From JAEXNA01 sp041676625 (GTDB lineage: Bacteria > Vulcanimicrobiota > Xenobia > Xenobiales > JADMJV01), in the NCBI GenBank assembly GCA_041676625.1, contig JBAYRN010000005.1:1-64000 (forward strand): a stretch of DNA of 64,000 bases. Reading direction: 5' to 3'. The translations under genes and the position numbers were made by a program. Numbering within the stretch: the stretch's first letter is position 1; every line of letters begins with the position of its first letter. The notes below the pieces were generated by a model. The model made no database searches. It saw only the letters and a list, made by a program, of their open reading frames with translations, and had not been told where the DNA came from. Below are positions 8,528 through 16,589 of this stretch, piece by piece.

Positions 8528-9529
8528 GTGACGGTTCAGAGCTATACCGGGGAGATTTTGGACGATGGACGCCAAGGTCGAGACGAATATTCCGAGGTCA
8601 ATCAGGAGATCGTTTTCACTCCGGAGCAGCACAAAATTTGGGCATCCTTGTATTCGGGGATCCAACAACCCCACCTGACCGAGCACATCTGTCGGGAGTG
8701 GCACCAGGGCATGAACCGGCTAAAGCTTGCCCCCACTTTGATCCCCACGATCGAACACCTGAACGCCCATATCAGTCCTCATACGGGCTGGCGGGTGGAG
8801 CGTACCGTGGTACGATACACCATGGCCGATGACTGGTATCGCAAGTTTGCCCAGCGAGTATTTTTGGTCACCGACTATCTCCGCACTCTGGACCAGATGT
8901 CTTTCACCCCTGAACCCGACATGTTTCACGACATTTTTGGGCATCTACCGTTTTTGACGCTAGATTTTTACGCCAAGATTGAGGACAAGTTCGCCCCCGC
9001 ATACCTCAAGGCCACCCAGGAAGAGCGGGAAGTGATTAAACGTCTGGCCTGGTACAGTACGGAGTTCGGATTGGTGGTGGAAGACAACCGCCCCCGTGTC
9101 TTCGGAGCCGGAATCATCAGTGGGCGGGCTGAGTTGACCAACACCATCATGGAGTTCTATCGACTCGATCGAGATGACGTTCTGGACTACCGACTGGACA
9201 TCTATCCCCAGATCTGTGAGCACTTCTACAAGAATGAGAAGGACGTCGATCGGGTGATCGAAGGGATCAATAAACTGCACGAAAAAGGCGAAATGGCTTC
9301 GGCTGAAAGCGGTTGGAATGTGGTCAAGAAGCTCTACGACGAACTGGGGATCGATCGCAACGGATACTTCGGGGGAGAGGTTCTGCTGGCTCCCTTCACG
9401 GTGGAAGCGATCGCCAAAATCCCTAAAACGGTTTATGCGTTCAACCCGATGTTTTTTATCTTTGAGTCGTTCGGGCGCCTAAACGAAGTCTTGGACTCGT
9501 ACCTGGCACCGATCGCGGCCCGCCCCTAA
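8528..9529 (+). CDS. phhA: Phenylalanine 4-monooxygenase (aromatic amino acid hydroxylase)
   Basis: The product (333 residues) belongs to the iron- and pterin-dependent aromatic amino acid hydroxylases, which convert phenylalanine to tyrosine. The iron ligands are visible as the two His in TPEPDMFHDIFGHLP (about residue 135) and the Glu in WYSTEFGLV (about residue 178). An N-terminal extension of about 60 residues precedes the catalytic core, making it longer than the compact proteobacterial PhhA. The GTG at 8528 has a textbook AGGAGG site seven bases upstream, which fixes the start. No regulatory ACT domain is present. No pterin recycling gene is adjacent. Confidence 0.92.
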   Translation: MTVQSYTGEILDDGRQGRDEYSEVNQEIVFTPEQHKIWASLYSGIQQPHLTEHICREWHQGMNRLKLAPTLIPTIEHLNAHISPHTGWRVERTVVRYTMADDWYRKFAQRVFLVTDYLRTLDQMSFTPEPDMFHDIFGHLPFLTLDFYAKIEDKFAPAYLKATQEEREVIKRLAWYSTEFGLVVEDNRPRVFGAGIISGRAELTNTIMEFYRLDRDDVLDYRLDIYPQICEHFYKNEKDVDRVIEGINKLHEKGEMASAESGWNVVKKLYDELGIDRNGYFGGEVLLAPFTVEAIAKIPKTVYAFNPMFFIFESFGRLNEVLDSYLAPIAARP

Positions 9530-9750
9530 ACTATCGTAGCCCTTTTTTGTTACCATTTTGTTCGGGGGTTGCTCCAGGGCTTGAGTTCGGTTATTATCCT
9601 GGGGTAACACCTATGTGGAGACAAGCACGCCATAACCTTTCTCTTTCTGCCGCACCTGCGGCTTTGGCGTCCTGTCGTCCTCTGTGTTGCTGTTGTTGTT
9701 GTTGCGCTTAACCACCGTATCACTCTCAACAGTTCACAGAGGACAAAGCA

Positions 9751-10497
9751 TTGAACCCGAACACCCAATCCCTTAAATTCCAAACCGTGGTAGCTGTACC
9801 GATTCCGCGGGACTATTTCGAGCGCAGGCCCCTCTGGGGCAACGCCGGTGGTTACCGTTCCGTGGTTGAAATCACGCGCGCCGTGGAGGAGGCTGGGGGA
9901 AAAGCGGTACTGGTTTTCCCTGGCCAGGAACTCCCTGACTACGACGCCGTGATTCTGCCCGGCGGCGGAGACATCGACCCCTCTTTCTACGGTCAACAGG
10001 CCCGGGCCGAGGTGCTCGACACGGACCCGGAGTTAGACCGTCTGCAACTGGAAATGGCCGCCCGGGCCCTGCGCCAGGGCACCCCCGTGCTGGGGATCTG
10101 CCGGGGGATGCAGGTGCTCAACGTGGCCGCCGGTGGTACCCTGGTGCAGCACCTGGAAACCACCGAGCAGCATTTTCCCACCGAGGCTCGAGACAATCCG
10201 GACCTGCGCCGCAAACCGGTGCATCACATCGACCTGCTGGGCCGTTCGGTGCTCACAACCCTGCTGAAAGAAAGCCGGCTGGCCGTAAACTCCCTGCATC
10301 ATCAGGCGGCCGACCAGATCGGCAGCAACCTCAGAGTGACCGCAGTGGCCGAAGACGGCACCGTGGAGGCCCTGGAAGGACCTGGCGACTTCCAACTGGG
10401 GGTACAGTTTCACCCTGAGGACCTCCGCCACTCCGACCACCGCTTCCAGCGTCTGTTCAACCGTCTGGTGGAGAGCGCTGCAGGAATGAATTCCTAG
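9751..10497 (+). CDS. Class I glutamine amidotransferase-like hydrolase (peptidase C26, PuuD type)
   Basis: The 248-residue protein has the class I amidotransferase triad: Cys in GICRGMQVLN (about residue 115) and the His and Glu of GVQFHPED (about residue 222). AVILPGGGDIDPSFYG is typical of gamma-glutamyl-gamma-aminobutyrate hydrolases. Such enzymes cleave gamma-glutamyl amides in putrescine catabolism, but many relatives act on other gamma-glutamyl compounds, so the substrate is open. The likely start is the TTG at 9751, with AGAGGA about seven bases upstream. The 220-base gap before it contains only T-rich stretches and a GTTGTT run, with no clear hairpin. Confidence 0.8.
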   Translation: MNPNTQSLKFQTVVAVPIPRDYFERRPLWGNAGGYRSVVEITRAVEEAGGKAVLVFPGQELPDYDAVILPGGGDIDPSFYGQQARAEVLDTDPELDRLQLEMAARALRQGTPVLGICRGMQVLNVAAGGTLVQHLETTEQHFPTEARDNPDLRRKPVHHIDLLGRSVLTTLLKESRLAVNSLHHQAADQIGSNLRVTAVAEDGTVEALEGPGDFQLGVQFHPEDLRHSDHRFQRLFNRLVESAAGMNS

Positions 10498-10542
10498 AAC
10501 TCCTAACCTTCCACCTTAACAAGATTCGGGGAAGGTCACCAT

Positions 10543-11775
10543 TTGAAACTCTCATTCGTACTCGTCGACGACGAGCAAGACGTACTCGATATCTTGAGGA
10601 TTCAGATGGAGTCGGAGGGGCACCGGGTCCGCACCTTCACCTCCAGCCGCCAGGCCTTCCAGGCCATTCTCAACGAGCCCCCCGACTGCGTGGTCACCGA
10701 CATCATGATCCCGGAGATGGACGGGGTCGAACTCACTCGATCTCTGCGAGAGGTTCCAGCCTTATCCAAGCTCAAAATCGTGGTGCTCTCGGGCAAGATC
10801 TACCAGACCGACCGAGAGCGGGCTCTCCAAGCCGGAGCCGACGGCTTTCTCCCCAAGTCTCAGGGCAATCCTGAAGAGGTTCTGGCCACTCTGGTCAACC
10901 TGGTCTTAAGTCGGCTCTCGCTGCGCTTCTGGGGCTGTCGTGGAACTATCCCGGTCCCCGGGCCGAACACCGTGAAGTACGGTGGAAACACTTCCTGCGT
11001 CAGCCTCACCTTTCCCAACGAACACATCTTTGTCTTCGATGCAGGCAGCGGGATCAAGCCGCTAGCCGATTATCTGGTGGGTAGCGGCCGGAGTGGTATC
11101 ACGGGCACCGTCTTTATTTCCCATCCTCACTGGGACCACATCAACTTTTTGCCTTTCTTCCGGCCCTTCTACATCCCCGGCAACAGCTTTACCATCGTGG
11201 GCACCCCGGTCAACGATCTGGGGATCGAACAGTTGGTGGCCAACCAGATGGGAGGGGTTCACTTTCCCATCACCACGCGGGAATTCGGCGCCCAGGTGCA
11301 TTATAAAGACATCGGGGAGGGGAGCTACCAATTGGGCCCGGCCAGGGTCGAAAGCATGCTCCTCTGCCACCCTGGAAACACCCTGGGGTTTAGCGTCTAT
11401 TTCAAAGCTAGAAAAATCTGTTACGTGACCGACAATGAAATCTTTCCCCAAGGCCACAAGCTTCACAGCCCCTCCTATCTGGCCCGACTTACCGAGTTCG
11501 TGAAGGATGCCGACATCTTGATCACCGACGCCACCTATTTCGATGACGAGTACACCGCCAAGGTGGGGTGGGGACACTCGCCGGTGAGCGAGGTGATCGG
11601 TCTGGCCCACACCGGAGGAGTCAAGGAACTCTATCTTTTCCACCACGACCCGGATCAGGACGACCGGGCGCTAGAACGTAAACTGGCTTTTTGCCAGGAG
11701 CGGTTGAGCGCCATGAATTCCAACACGGTGCCCCGTCTGGCTCTAGCCGAGGAAGAGTTGATTCTCCAGGGGTAG
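10543..11775 (+). CDS. Response-regulator receiver fused to metallo-beta-lactamase-fold phosphodiesterase-like domain
   Basis: Residues 1-120 form a CheY-like receiver: the acidic pair is in VLVDDEQDVL, the phosphoacceptor Asp in CVVTDIMIPEMDG, and the conserved Lys in FLPKS. Residues 125-410 form a metallo-beta-lactamase fold with the zinc motif SHPHWDHINFLPFF, the upstream RFWGCRGTIPVPG strand and VKYGGNTSC. This resembles class III cyclic-nucleotide phosphodiesterase-like proteins. The fusion suggests a hydrolase output switched by phosphorylation, with a nucleotide or second messenger as a possible substrate. The TTG start at 10543 follows a GGAAGGT site. No histidine kinase gene is nearby. 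Confidence 0.85.
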   Translation: MKLSFVLVDDEQDVLDILRIQMESEGHRVRTFTSSRQAFQAILNEPPDCVVTDIMIPEMDGVELTRSLREVPALSKLKIVVLSGKIYQTDRERALQAGADGFLPKSQGNPEEVLATLVNLVLSRLSLRFWGCRGTIPVPGPNTVKYGGNTSCVSLTFPNEHIFVFDAGSGIKPLADYLVGSGRSGITGTVFISHPHWDHINFLPFFRPFYIPGNSFTIVGTPVNDLGIEQLVANQMGGVHFPITTREFGAQVHYKDIGEGSYQLGPARVESMLLCHPGNTLGFSVYFKARKICYVTDNEIFPQGHKLHSPSYLARLTEFVKDADILITDATYFDDEYTAKVGWGHSPVSEVIGLAHTGGVKELYLFHHDPDQDDRALERKLAFCQERLSAMNSNTVPRLALAEEELILQG

Positions 11776-11816
11776 CTCCGGAAGGACCCTTGGCCTGAGA
11801 TCGGAACATTGCTCCC

Positions 11817-12284
11817 GTGTCCGATTCAGATTTGTACGAGGCAGCGGTGAGGGTGGCTAGAGAACTCTCCGAATTGCGATCACGAATGATCCGCAACACC
11901 AACGATCCGACCAGTGAACCGGACGCCCAATCGGTGGCCGAAGTGTGTCGACGATTCGCCAAGGGGTACCGATTTGAACTTCTGGAGAGGGAGTCATTCC
12001 TGGGTCTCATCATCAAGCTGATCGACCCCAAAGGCGGTCAGTTTTGCATGATCGCCCCCGACGAGCCGCCCACTCAGGTTGAGAACGCGGGGAAGAAGAA
12101 CTACACCTTCCACCTGGAACTCAATATTCGTCACACCCTGGAGCTGGAGGCCGAAGATATGCTGGCCGCCCAGGATGAGGTATTCGATCTGGTGGAGGAT
12201 CTGGTCGTAGGGGAATGCGATGAAGTCTCCATCAGCTTCATGGACGATGAAGAGTCGTTCGGCCCCGGTTTCAGCTTAAACTAG
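11817..12284 (+). CDS. Acidic protein of unknown function
   Basis: The 155-residue product is acidic and lacks signal or membrane segments. It has a helical N-terminus and a C-terminal half rich in Glu and Asp (ELEAEDMLAAQDEVFDLVEDL). It starts with GTG at 11817, 41 bases after the receiver-hydrolase gene, and could be in the same transcript. The ribosome site is weak. The stop is seven bases from the stop of the convergent secreted-protein gene. No family is recognised. Confidence 0.5.
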   Translation: MSDSDLYEAAVRVARELSELRSRMIRNTNDPTSEPDAQSVAEVCRRFAKGYRFELLERESFLGLIIKLIDPKGGQFCMIAPDEPPTQVENAGKKNYTFHLELNIRHTLELEAEDMLAAQDEVFDLVEDLVVGECDEVSISFMDDEESFGPGFSLN

Positions 12285-12290
12285 GAGAAA

Positions 12291-12695
12291 CTAGCGCGTC
12301 ATCTCTTCTACCCGGTCCAGCCATTCTTGCTTGGAGGGATGGATCAGTGTGCGGGCTTGTTCCAGCACAAATCGCTTTCGCTCTTCTCGATTCATGGAGC
12401 CGAAACGCTCCAACTCCGGAGGAGCCAACTCAGCCAGAAAGCGGCGCTGCTCAGGGCGCAAGACCTGCATCGCCTGGGGAGCTAGTTCGCGAATGACCGC
12501 CTCGGCATCGGCCGATTCATCCAGAATGTAAGGGAGTCCACCGAGGAGTAAGGAAAAGATCTCCTGCATCTGGGCGTCGTCCGGCTTTAGCTGTTCAAAC
12601 CTCTCGAACTCGGGGCGGTGGTCCTGAGCCAGGGCGGGCCCTGGTAAGCAACAGAGAACAACAGCAAGCACCAGACTGAGACATCGAGTTTTCAT
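12291..12695 (-). CDS. Small secreted helical protein
   Basis: The ATG at 12695 gives a precursor of 134 residues with a signal peptide (CLSLVLAVVLCCLPGPALAQ). The mature part is short and helical with many charged residues, including MNREERKRFVLEQARTLI. It resembles general periplasmic helical proteins but no named family. A TTG five codons upstream is an alternative start. It is preceded on the same strand by another small gene with a 23-base gap. Confidence 0.5.
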   Translation of the reverse strand: MKTRCLSLVLAVVLCCLPGPALAQDHRPEFERFEQLKPDDAQMQEIFSLLLGGLPYILDESADAEAVIRELAPQAMQVLRPEQRRFLAELAPPELERFGSMNREERKRFVLEQARTLIHPSKQEWLDRVEEMTR

Positions 12696-12718
12696 GTTGG
12701 AGAAATTCAAGACAGGCG

Positions 12719-13114
12719 TTAAACAGCCTGCAACCCGTAGAAGCGCTGTTGCACCGTGTGGAGCTCGTCGTCGTACATGATCTGCTGTTCCATATAGGCG
12801 GTGGTCAACAGCCCCAATGAGCCCGAGCCGAGCTTTTGCAAGACCTCGTTGCGGCGAAACCCTTCCAGCCCACCCTGGCCCTGGCGGAGCGCTCGGGAAG
12901 AGACCGAGGCACCGTCATTTACATCGACTTTCTTCAGGGCGGGTGCGGTCAGCTTCCCGGCCAGACGGCCGTCCGGGGCGTTGTTGGCGGCTCTGACTTC
13001 CAGAAACTGAACCACCTTGGTCGCTTCACCCGGGGATGGGTTTGAAACCTGAGTGTCGCTGGTGGAGTTGGTCGTGGCCATTTGATAGAGGGCACGTTTG
13101 CTTAGTCTGCTCAT
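12719..13114 (-). CDS. Small protein of unknown function
   Basis: This 131-residue product has a disordered Ser/Thr/Asn-rich N-terminus and a C-terminal portion containing NEVLQKLGSGSLGLLTTAYMEQQI. The start could be ATG 13114 or the in-frame ATG 13081; neither has a strong ribosome site. There is no signal peptide or recognisable domain. It sits upstream of the small secreted protein gene and is divergent from EF-G. Confidence 0.4.
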   Translation of the reverse strand: MSRLSKRALYQMATTNSTSDTQVSNPSPGEATKVVQFLEVRAANNAPDGRLAGKLTAPALKKVDVNDGASVSSRALRQGQGGLEGFRRNEVLQKLGSGSLGLLTTAYMEQQIMYDDELHTVQQRFYGLQAV

Positions 13115-13384
13115 AGTCGAAGAGTAGCCAGACCGGGTGGAACCAGCAAGGAACGGACTTCAACGCATGTTAAAGTTTTGTGAACTCAAGGCTTCTAAGG
13201 TCTTGCCTTTTTGGCCGAAGCAAGGTACAAAACAAACTGCTTACAGGAAATTTGCTTTCCGCATCCTAAAAAGGTTGCCAGAGGAAGGCTTTGCCCTGTT
13301 TATTTAGCTCGTTTTCAGGGCAAGAGCGTAGACGGTCCGTTTCCCTAGGGGCGGTCCTATTTGAAGGAGAAAGAATTTAGAACT
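13115..13384 (+). promoter_or_regulatory. EF-G upstream region
   Basis: These 270 bases are AT-rich relative to their surroundings. They contain a possible promoter, TTGCCA then 18 bases then TTTATT, ending near 13312. A small inverted repeat, GCCCTG...CAGGGC (about 13302-13323), lies close to it. The ribosome site AAGGAG is about 15 bases before the EF-G ATG, which is a long spacing. Confidence 0.3.
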
Positions 13385-15496
13385 ATGGCTACTTCGAGCG
13401 CAGACGTATCAGCAAAAGTACGCAACATCGGCATCTCGGCCCACATCGACTCGGGAAAAACAACCCTTTCCGAACGGATCCTTTTCTACACCGGAAAGAT
13501 CCATAAAATCGAGGAAGTACGGGGCAAGTCAGGAGTCGGTGCCAAGATGGACTCGATGGATTTAGAGCGCGAAAAGGGCATCACGATCCAGTCCGCCGCC
13601 ACTTACGCCACCTGGGGAGATTATGAGATCAACCTGATCGACACCCCCGGCCACGTGGACTTCACGGTGGAAGTAGAGCGCGCCCTGCGGGTGCTCGACG
13701 GCGCCGTGCTGGTGCTTTGTGCGGTGGCTGGTGTGCAATCTCAATCGATCACCGTTGACCGTCAGATGAAGCGCTACGGCGTTCCCAAAATCGCTTTCGT
13801 CAACAAGATGGACCGGGCCGGAGCCGACACCCACCGGGTGGTGAAGATGCTGCGTGAAAAGCTGTATCACAACGCTCACCCCGTGGCTCTTCCCATCGGC
13901 TCGGGCGACCAGTTCGAAGGCATCGTGGATCTGCAGCACATGCAGGCCGTCTACTTCGACGGCGACAACGGCGAGAACATCCGTCGTGAGCCCATCCCTG
14001 CCGGCATGCAGGAGGAGGCTGACCAATACCGGGACTCGCTGCTCGAAGCGCTGGCCGATTTCGATGACGAATTGGCCGAGAAATTCCTGGAAGGAGAAGA
14101 GATCTCGACCGAACTTCTCAAAAAGACCATTCGTAAAGCGACTCTCTCTTTGAACTTTACCCCGGTGTTTTGTGGTAGCGCTTACAAGAATAAGGGCGTC
14201 CAGGTACTGCTCGATGGAGTCGCCGACTTTCTTCCGGCGCCCTCGGAGCGAGAGAACATCGCCCTCGACCAGGACAACAAAGAAGCTGAAGTGGTCCTGG
14301 AAACTGATCCCGATAAACCGTTTGTGGGGCTGGCTTTCAAACTGGAAGACGGCCGTTTCGGGCAGTTGTCCTACCTGCGGATCTATCAGGGCAAGATCTC
14401 CAAGGGAGATTTTATCTTCAACATCAATACCGGAAAAAAAGTGAAGATCCCCAGGATCGTGCGCATGCACTCCAATGAGATGCACGATGTGGAAACGGCG
14501 GTGGCCGGAGACATCGTGGCTCTGTTCGGAATCGAGTGCGCTTCCGGCGATACCTTCACCGATGATAAAGTGCACTACACCATGACCTCGATGCACGTGC
14601 CGGCGGCAGTGATTTCCTTGGCCGTGGAGCCCAAAGAGAGAAGTGCCCAACAGAACTTTTCCAAGGCCCTCAACCGTTTCTCCAAAGAGGACCCCACCTT
14701 TCGGGTGTGGCGGGATGAAGAGTCCGGCGAGACACTCATCGCGGGTATGGGAGAGCTGCACCTGGAAGTCTACATCGAACGGATCAAGCGGGAATACGCT
14801 TGCGAAGTGAACGTGGGAGCTCCACAGGTGGCCTATCGCGAGACCATCACCAAAAGGGCCGAGATCGATTATACCCACAAGAAGCAAACCGGTGGTTCTG
14901 GGCAGTACGCCAAAATCCAGGGATATATGGAGCCGCTGCCGGAGGATTCGGTAGAAGACTACGAGTTCATCTCAGAAGTCGTGGGCGGTAGCATTCCCAA
15001 GGAGTATATCCCCGCCTGCGATAAGGGCTTCCGGGAAGAGCTTCAAAAAGGCCAACTCATCGAGGCCCCGGTGGTGCGTACTCGCTGCGTAGTGACTGAC
15101 GGAAACTTCCACCCCGTGGACTCTTCCGAGATGGCCTTCCGCACCTGTGCTAAGGCCGCCATTCGTGAGTTCTACAAGAACGCCAAGCCGGTCATTCTGG
15201 AGCCTATCATGACCGTGGAGGTCTCCGCTCCAGAGGAGTTCCAGGGTTCCGTGACCGGTGGTCTGAACCAGCGTCGGGGCGTGATCCAGGACAGCGTGAC
15301 CAACGAAGGCTACGTGACCGTGATCTGTCTGGTACCGTTTGCCGAGATGTTTGGCTACGCCTCGACCCTGCGTTCGGCGACTCAAGGTAAAGGTGAATTC
15401 ACCATGGAGTTTGCCAAGTACGAGCCGGTACCCCGACAAGCGCAAGACGAGATGGTGGAGAAACACCGCGAGAAGAAACTGGCCGCTACCAAATAG
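13385..15496 (+). CDS. fusA: Translation elongation factor G, EFG1 type
   Basis: The product is a full five-domain EF-G of about 703 residues that drives ribosomal translocation with GTP. GTPase motifs are GISAHIDSGKTT (P-loop), DTPGHVDF, NKMD and the SAYKNKG region. Two features, the Ser in HIDSGKT and the loop KSGVGAKMDSMDLEREKGITI, match the EFG1 subfamily of spirochaetes, planctomycetes and mitochondria, where most canonical bacterial EF-Gs have HIDAGKT. In those lineages EFG1 does translocation while a second EF-G handles recycling, so a second gene is expected elsewhere. ATG 13385 is taken as the start. It is not in a str operon: no rpsL, rpsG or tuf is adjacent. Confidence 0.93.
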   Translation: MATSSADVSAKVRNIGISAHIDSGKTTLSERILFYTGKIHKIEEVRGKSGVGAKMDSMDLEREKGITIQSAATYATWGDYEINLIDTPGHVDFTVEVERALRVLDGAVLVLCAVAGVQSQSITVDRQMKRYGVPKIAFVNKMDRAGADTHRVVKMLREKLYHNAHPVALPIGSGDQFEGIVDLQHMQAVYFDGDNGENIRREPIPAGMQEEADQYRDSLLEALADFDDELAEKFLEGEEISTELLKKTIRKATLSLNFTPVFCGSAYKNKGVQVLLDGVADFLPAPSERENIALDQDNKEAEVVLETDPDKPFVGLAFKLEDGRFGQLSYLRIYQGKISKGDFIFNINTGKKVKIPRIVRMHSNEMHDVETAVAGDIVALFGIECASGDTFTDDKVHYTMTSMHVPAAVISLAVEPKERSAQQNFSKALNRFSKEDPTFRVWRDEESGETLIAGMGELHLEVYIERIKREYACEVNVGAPQVAYRETITKRAEIDYTHKKQTGGSGQYAKIQGYMEPLPEDSVEDYEFISEVVGGSIPKEYIPACDKGFREELQKGQLIEAPVVRTRCVVTDGNFHPVDSSEMAFRTCAKAAIREFYKNAKPVILEPIMTVEVSAPEEFQGSVTGGLNQRRGVIQDSVTNEGYVTVICLVPFAEMFGYASTLRSATQGKGEFTMEFAKYEPVPRQAQDEMVEKHREKKLAATK

Positions 15497-15503
15497 TCAG
15501 CAG

Positions 15504-15540
15504 CATAAAAAGGGCCTCGGGTTTACCGGGGCTTTTTTTA
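15504..15540 (+). terminator. Intrinsic terminator after EF-G
   Basis: An imperfect hairpin pairs AAAAAGGGCCTCGG with CCGGGGCTTTTT around the loop GTTTA and ends in a seven-T run. It lies 10 to 40 bases after the EF-G stop. Confidence 0.75.
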
Positions 15541-15556
15541 TGGAAATGAGAACGCC

Positions 15557-15916
15557 ATGGAACTCAAGGATTTTCAAGAGAAGAACTACTTCACGCCATT
15601 CGAGCTGGAGCATATTTTGCAGTTGCCCCTCTCGGATATCGTGCAGTTGTTTTCCGAAGTGCCGCGAGTGCCGGAGCCCCGGGGCTGTTTTCAGGGGGAG
15701 CCCTGCCGCGCGTTGATCGCCAAGTGGGCCCGCAAGCGGGTTTACGCCGACGTGATAGCCCGTAACGCCGCCAACGCACGGCCCACCATCAGGCGCGGTG
15801 ACGACGCCGGAGAGCCCATGGAGATCGCGCTAGTCGATACCTGCAACGATCATCGGCTTACCGTGCGTTTTCCGGGAGATCTTCGGAACTACGTGGACCG
15901 GGTCAACAGGCCCTAA
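15557..15916 (+). CDS. Small protein of unknown function
   Basis: The 119-residue product begins MELKDFQEKNYFTPFELEHI and includes a conserved-looking Cys-containing segment, PEPRGCFQGEPCRALIAKWARK. There is no signal peptide or membrane helix. It follows the EF-G terminator and ends six bases from the stop of the convergent ktrA gene. No family is recognised. The ATG has little upstream Shine-Dalgarno character. Confidence 0.5.
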   Translation: MELKDFQEKNYFTPFELEHILQLPLSDIVQLFSEVPRVPEPRGCFQGEPCRALIAKWARKRVYADVIARNAANARPTIRRGDDAGEPMEIALVDTCNDHRLTVRFPGDLRNYVDRVNRP

Positions 15917-15922
15917 CGAGCC

Positions 15923-16585
15923 CTACTGATCGATGATCTCTTCGGCTCGCTCTCGATTGCCCAGGACCAGGAGTATGTCGCCCTCCTGGAGGCGTTCGCT
16001 CGGAGAAGGGGAGACGTTGGTTTCTCCATCTCGCTTGACAGCCACCACGTTGAACCCATACTGCTCGCGCAGGTTCAACTCGATGAGTGACTTGTCGACA
16101 AAGCGCTCGGGCAGAGGCATCTCGAACATGGACTGGGAGACGGTGAGGGGCAAGAGTTCATGGATGTGGGGGGCAAAGATATCCTGAGCCAGGCGCTGGG
16201 CCATATCCCGCTCGGGGTAAACCACCCGCTCGACTCCCAGCTTTTCCAGGGCCCGGCCGTGTAGCGCGGTGCTGGCCTTGGCGATCAGTTTTTTGGCTCC
16301 CAGCTCTTTGAGGATCAGGGTGGTCATGATACTGGCCTGGATGTCTCCACCGATGGCGCAAACCACGATGTCGAATTGCTCGGGTCCCACTTCTTTGAGG
16401 ACATTCTCTTCGGTGGAGTCGGCGATCATCACGTGGGTGACTTCGCCCGCGATCTCTTCGGTGGCGTCTTCCGAGGCGTCGATGGCCATAACCTCGGCCC
16501 CACCGGCGATCAGGGCCAGAGCCAGGCTCTGACCGAAACGGCCCAGCCCTATCACTAACACTTGTCGGTTTTTGTTGTTTTTCAT
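15923..16585 (-). CDS. ktrA: Potassium uptake regulatory subunit (KtrA/TrkA, RCK domain)
   Basis: The 220-residue product has an N-terminal RCK Rossmann fold with VLVIGLGRFGQSLALAL and the acidic strand end VMAIDAS. It is followed by a TrkA-C domain (about residues 135-220, RLQEGDILLVLGNRE). Such subunits form a cytosolic octameric ring that binds ATP/ADP or NAD(H) and gates the KtrB/TrkH channel. ATG 16585 lies four bases after the ktrB stop; a TTG at 16597 would overlap it. The pair forms an operon with the upstream wecE-like gene. Confidence 0.9.
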   Translation of the reverse strand: MKNNKNRQVLVIGLGRFGQSLALALIAGGAEVMAIDASEDATEEIAGEVTHVMIADSTEENVLKEVGPEQFDIVVCAIGGDIQASIMTTLILKELGAKKLIAKASTALHGRALEKLGVERVVYPERDMAQRLAQDIFAPHIHELLPLTVSQSMFEMPLPERFVDKSLIELNLREQYGFNVVAVKRDGETNVSPSPSERLQEGDILLVLGNRERAEEIIDQ

Positions 16586-16589
16586 AGAT

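Noticed and set aside
13562..14887. A 441-codon minus-strand frame opposite EF-G
   Set aside because: It is antisense to a highly conserved gene, is His- and Leu-rich, and has no recognisable domain.
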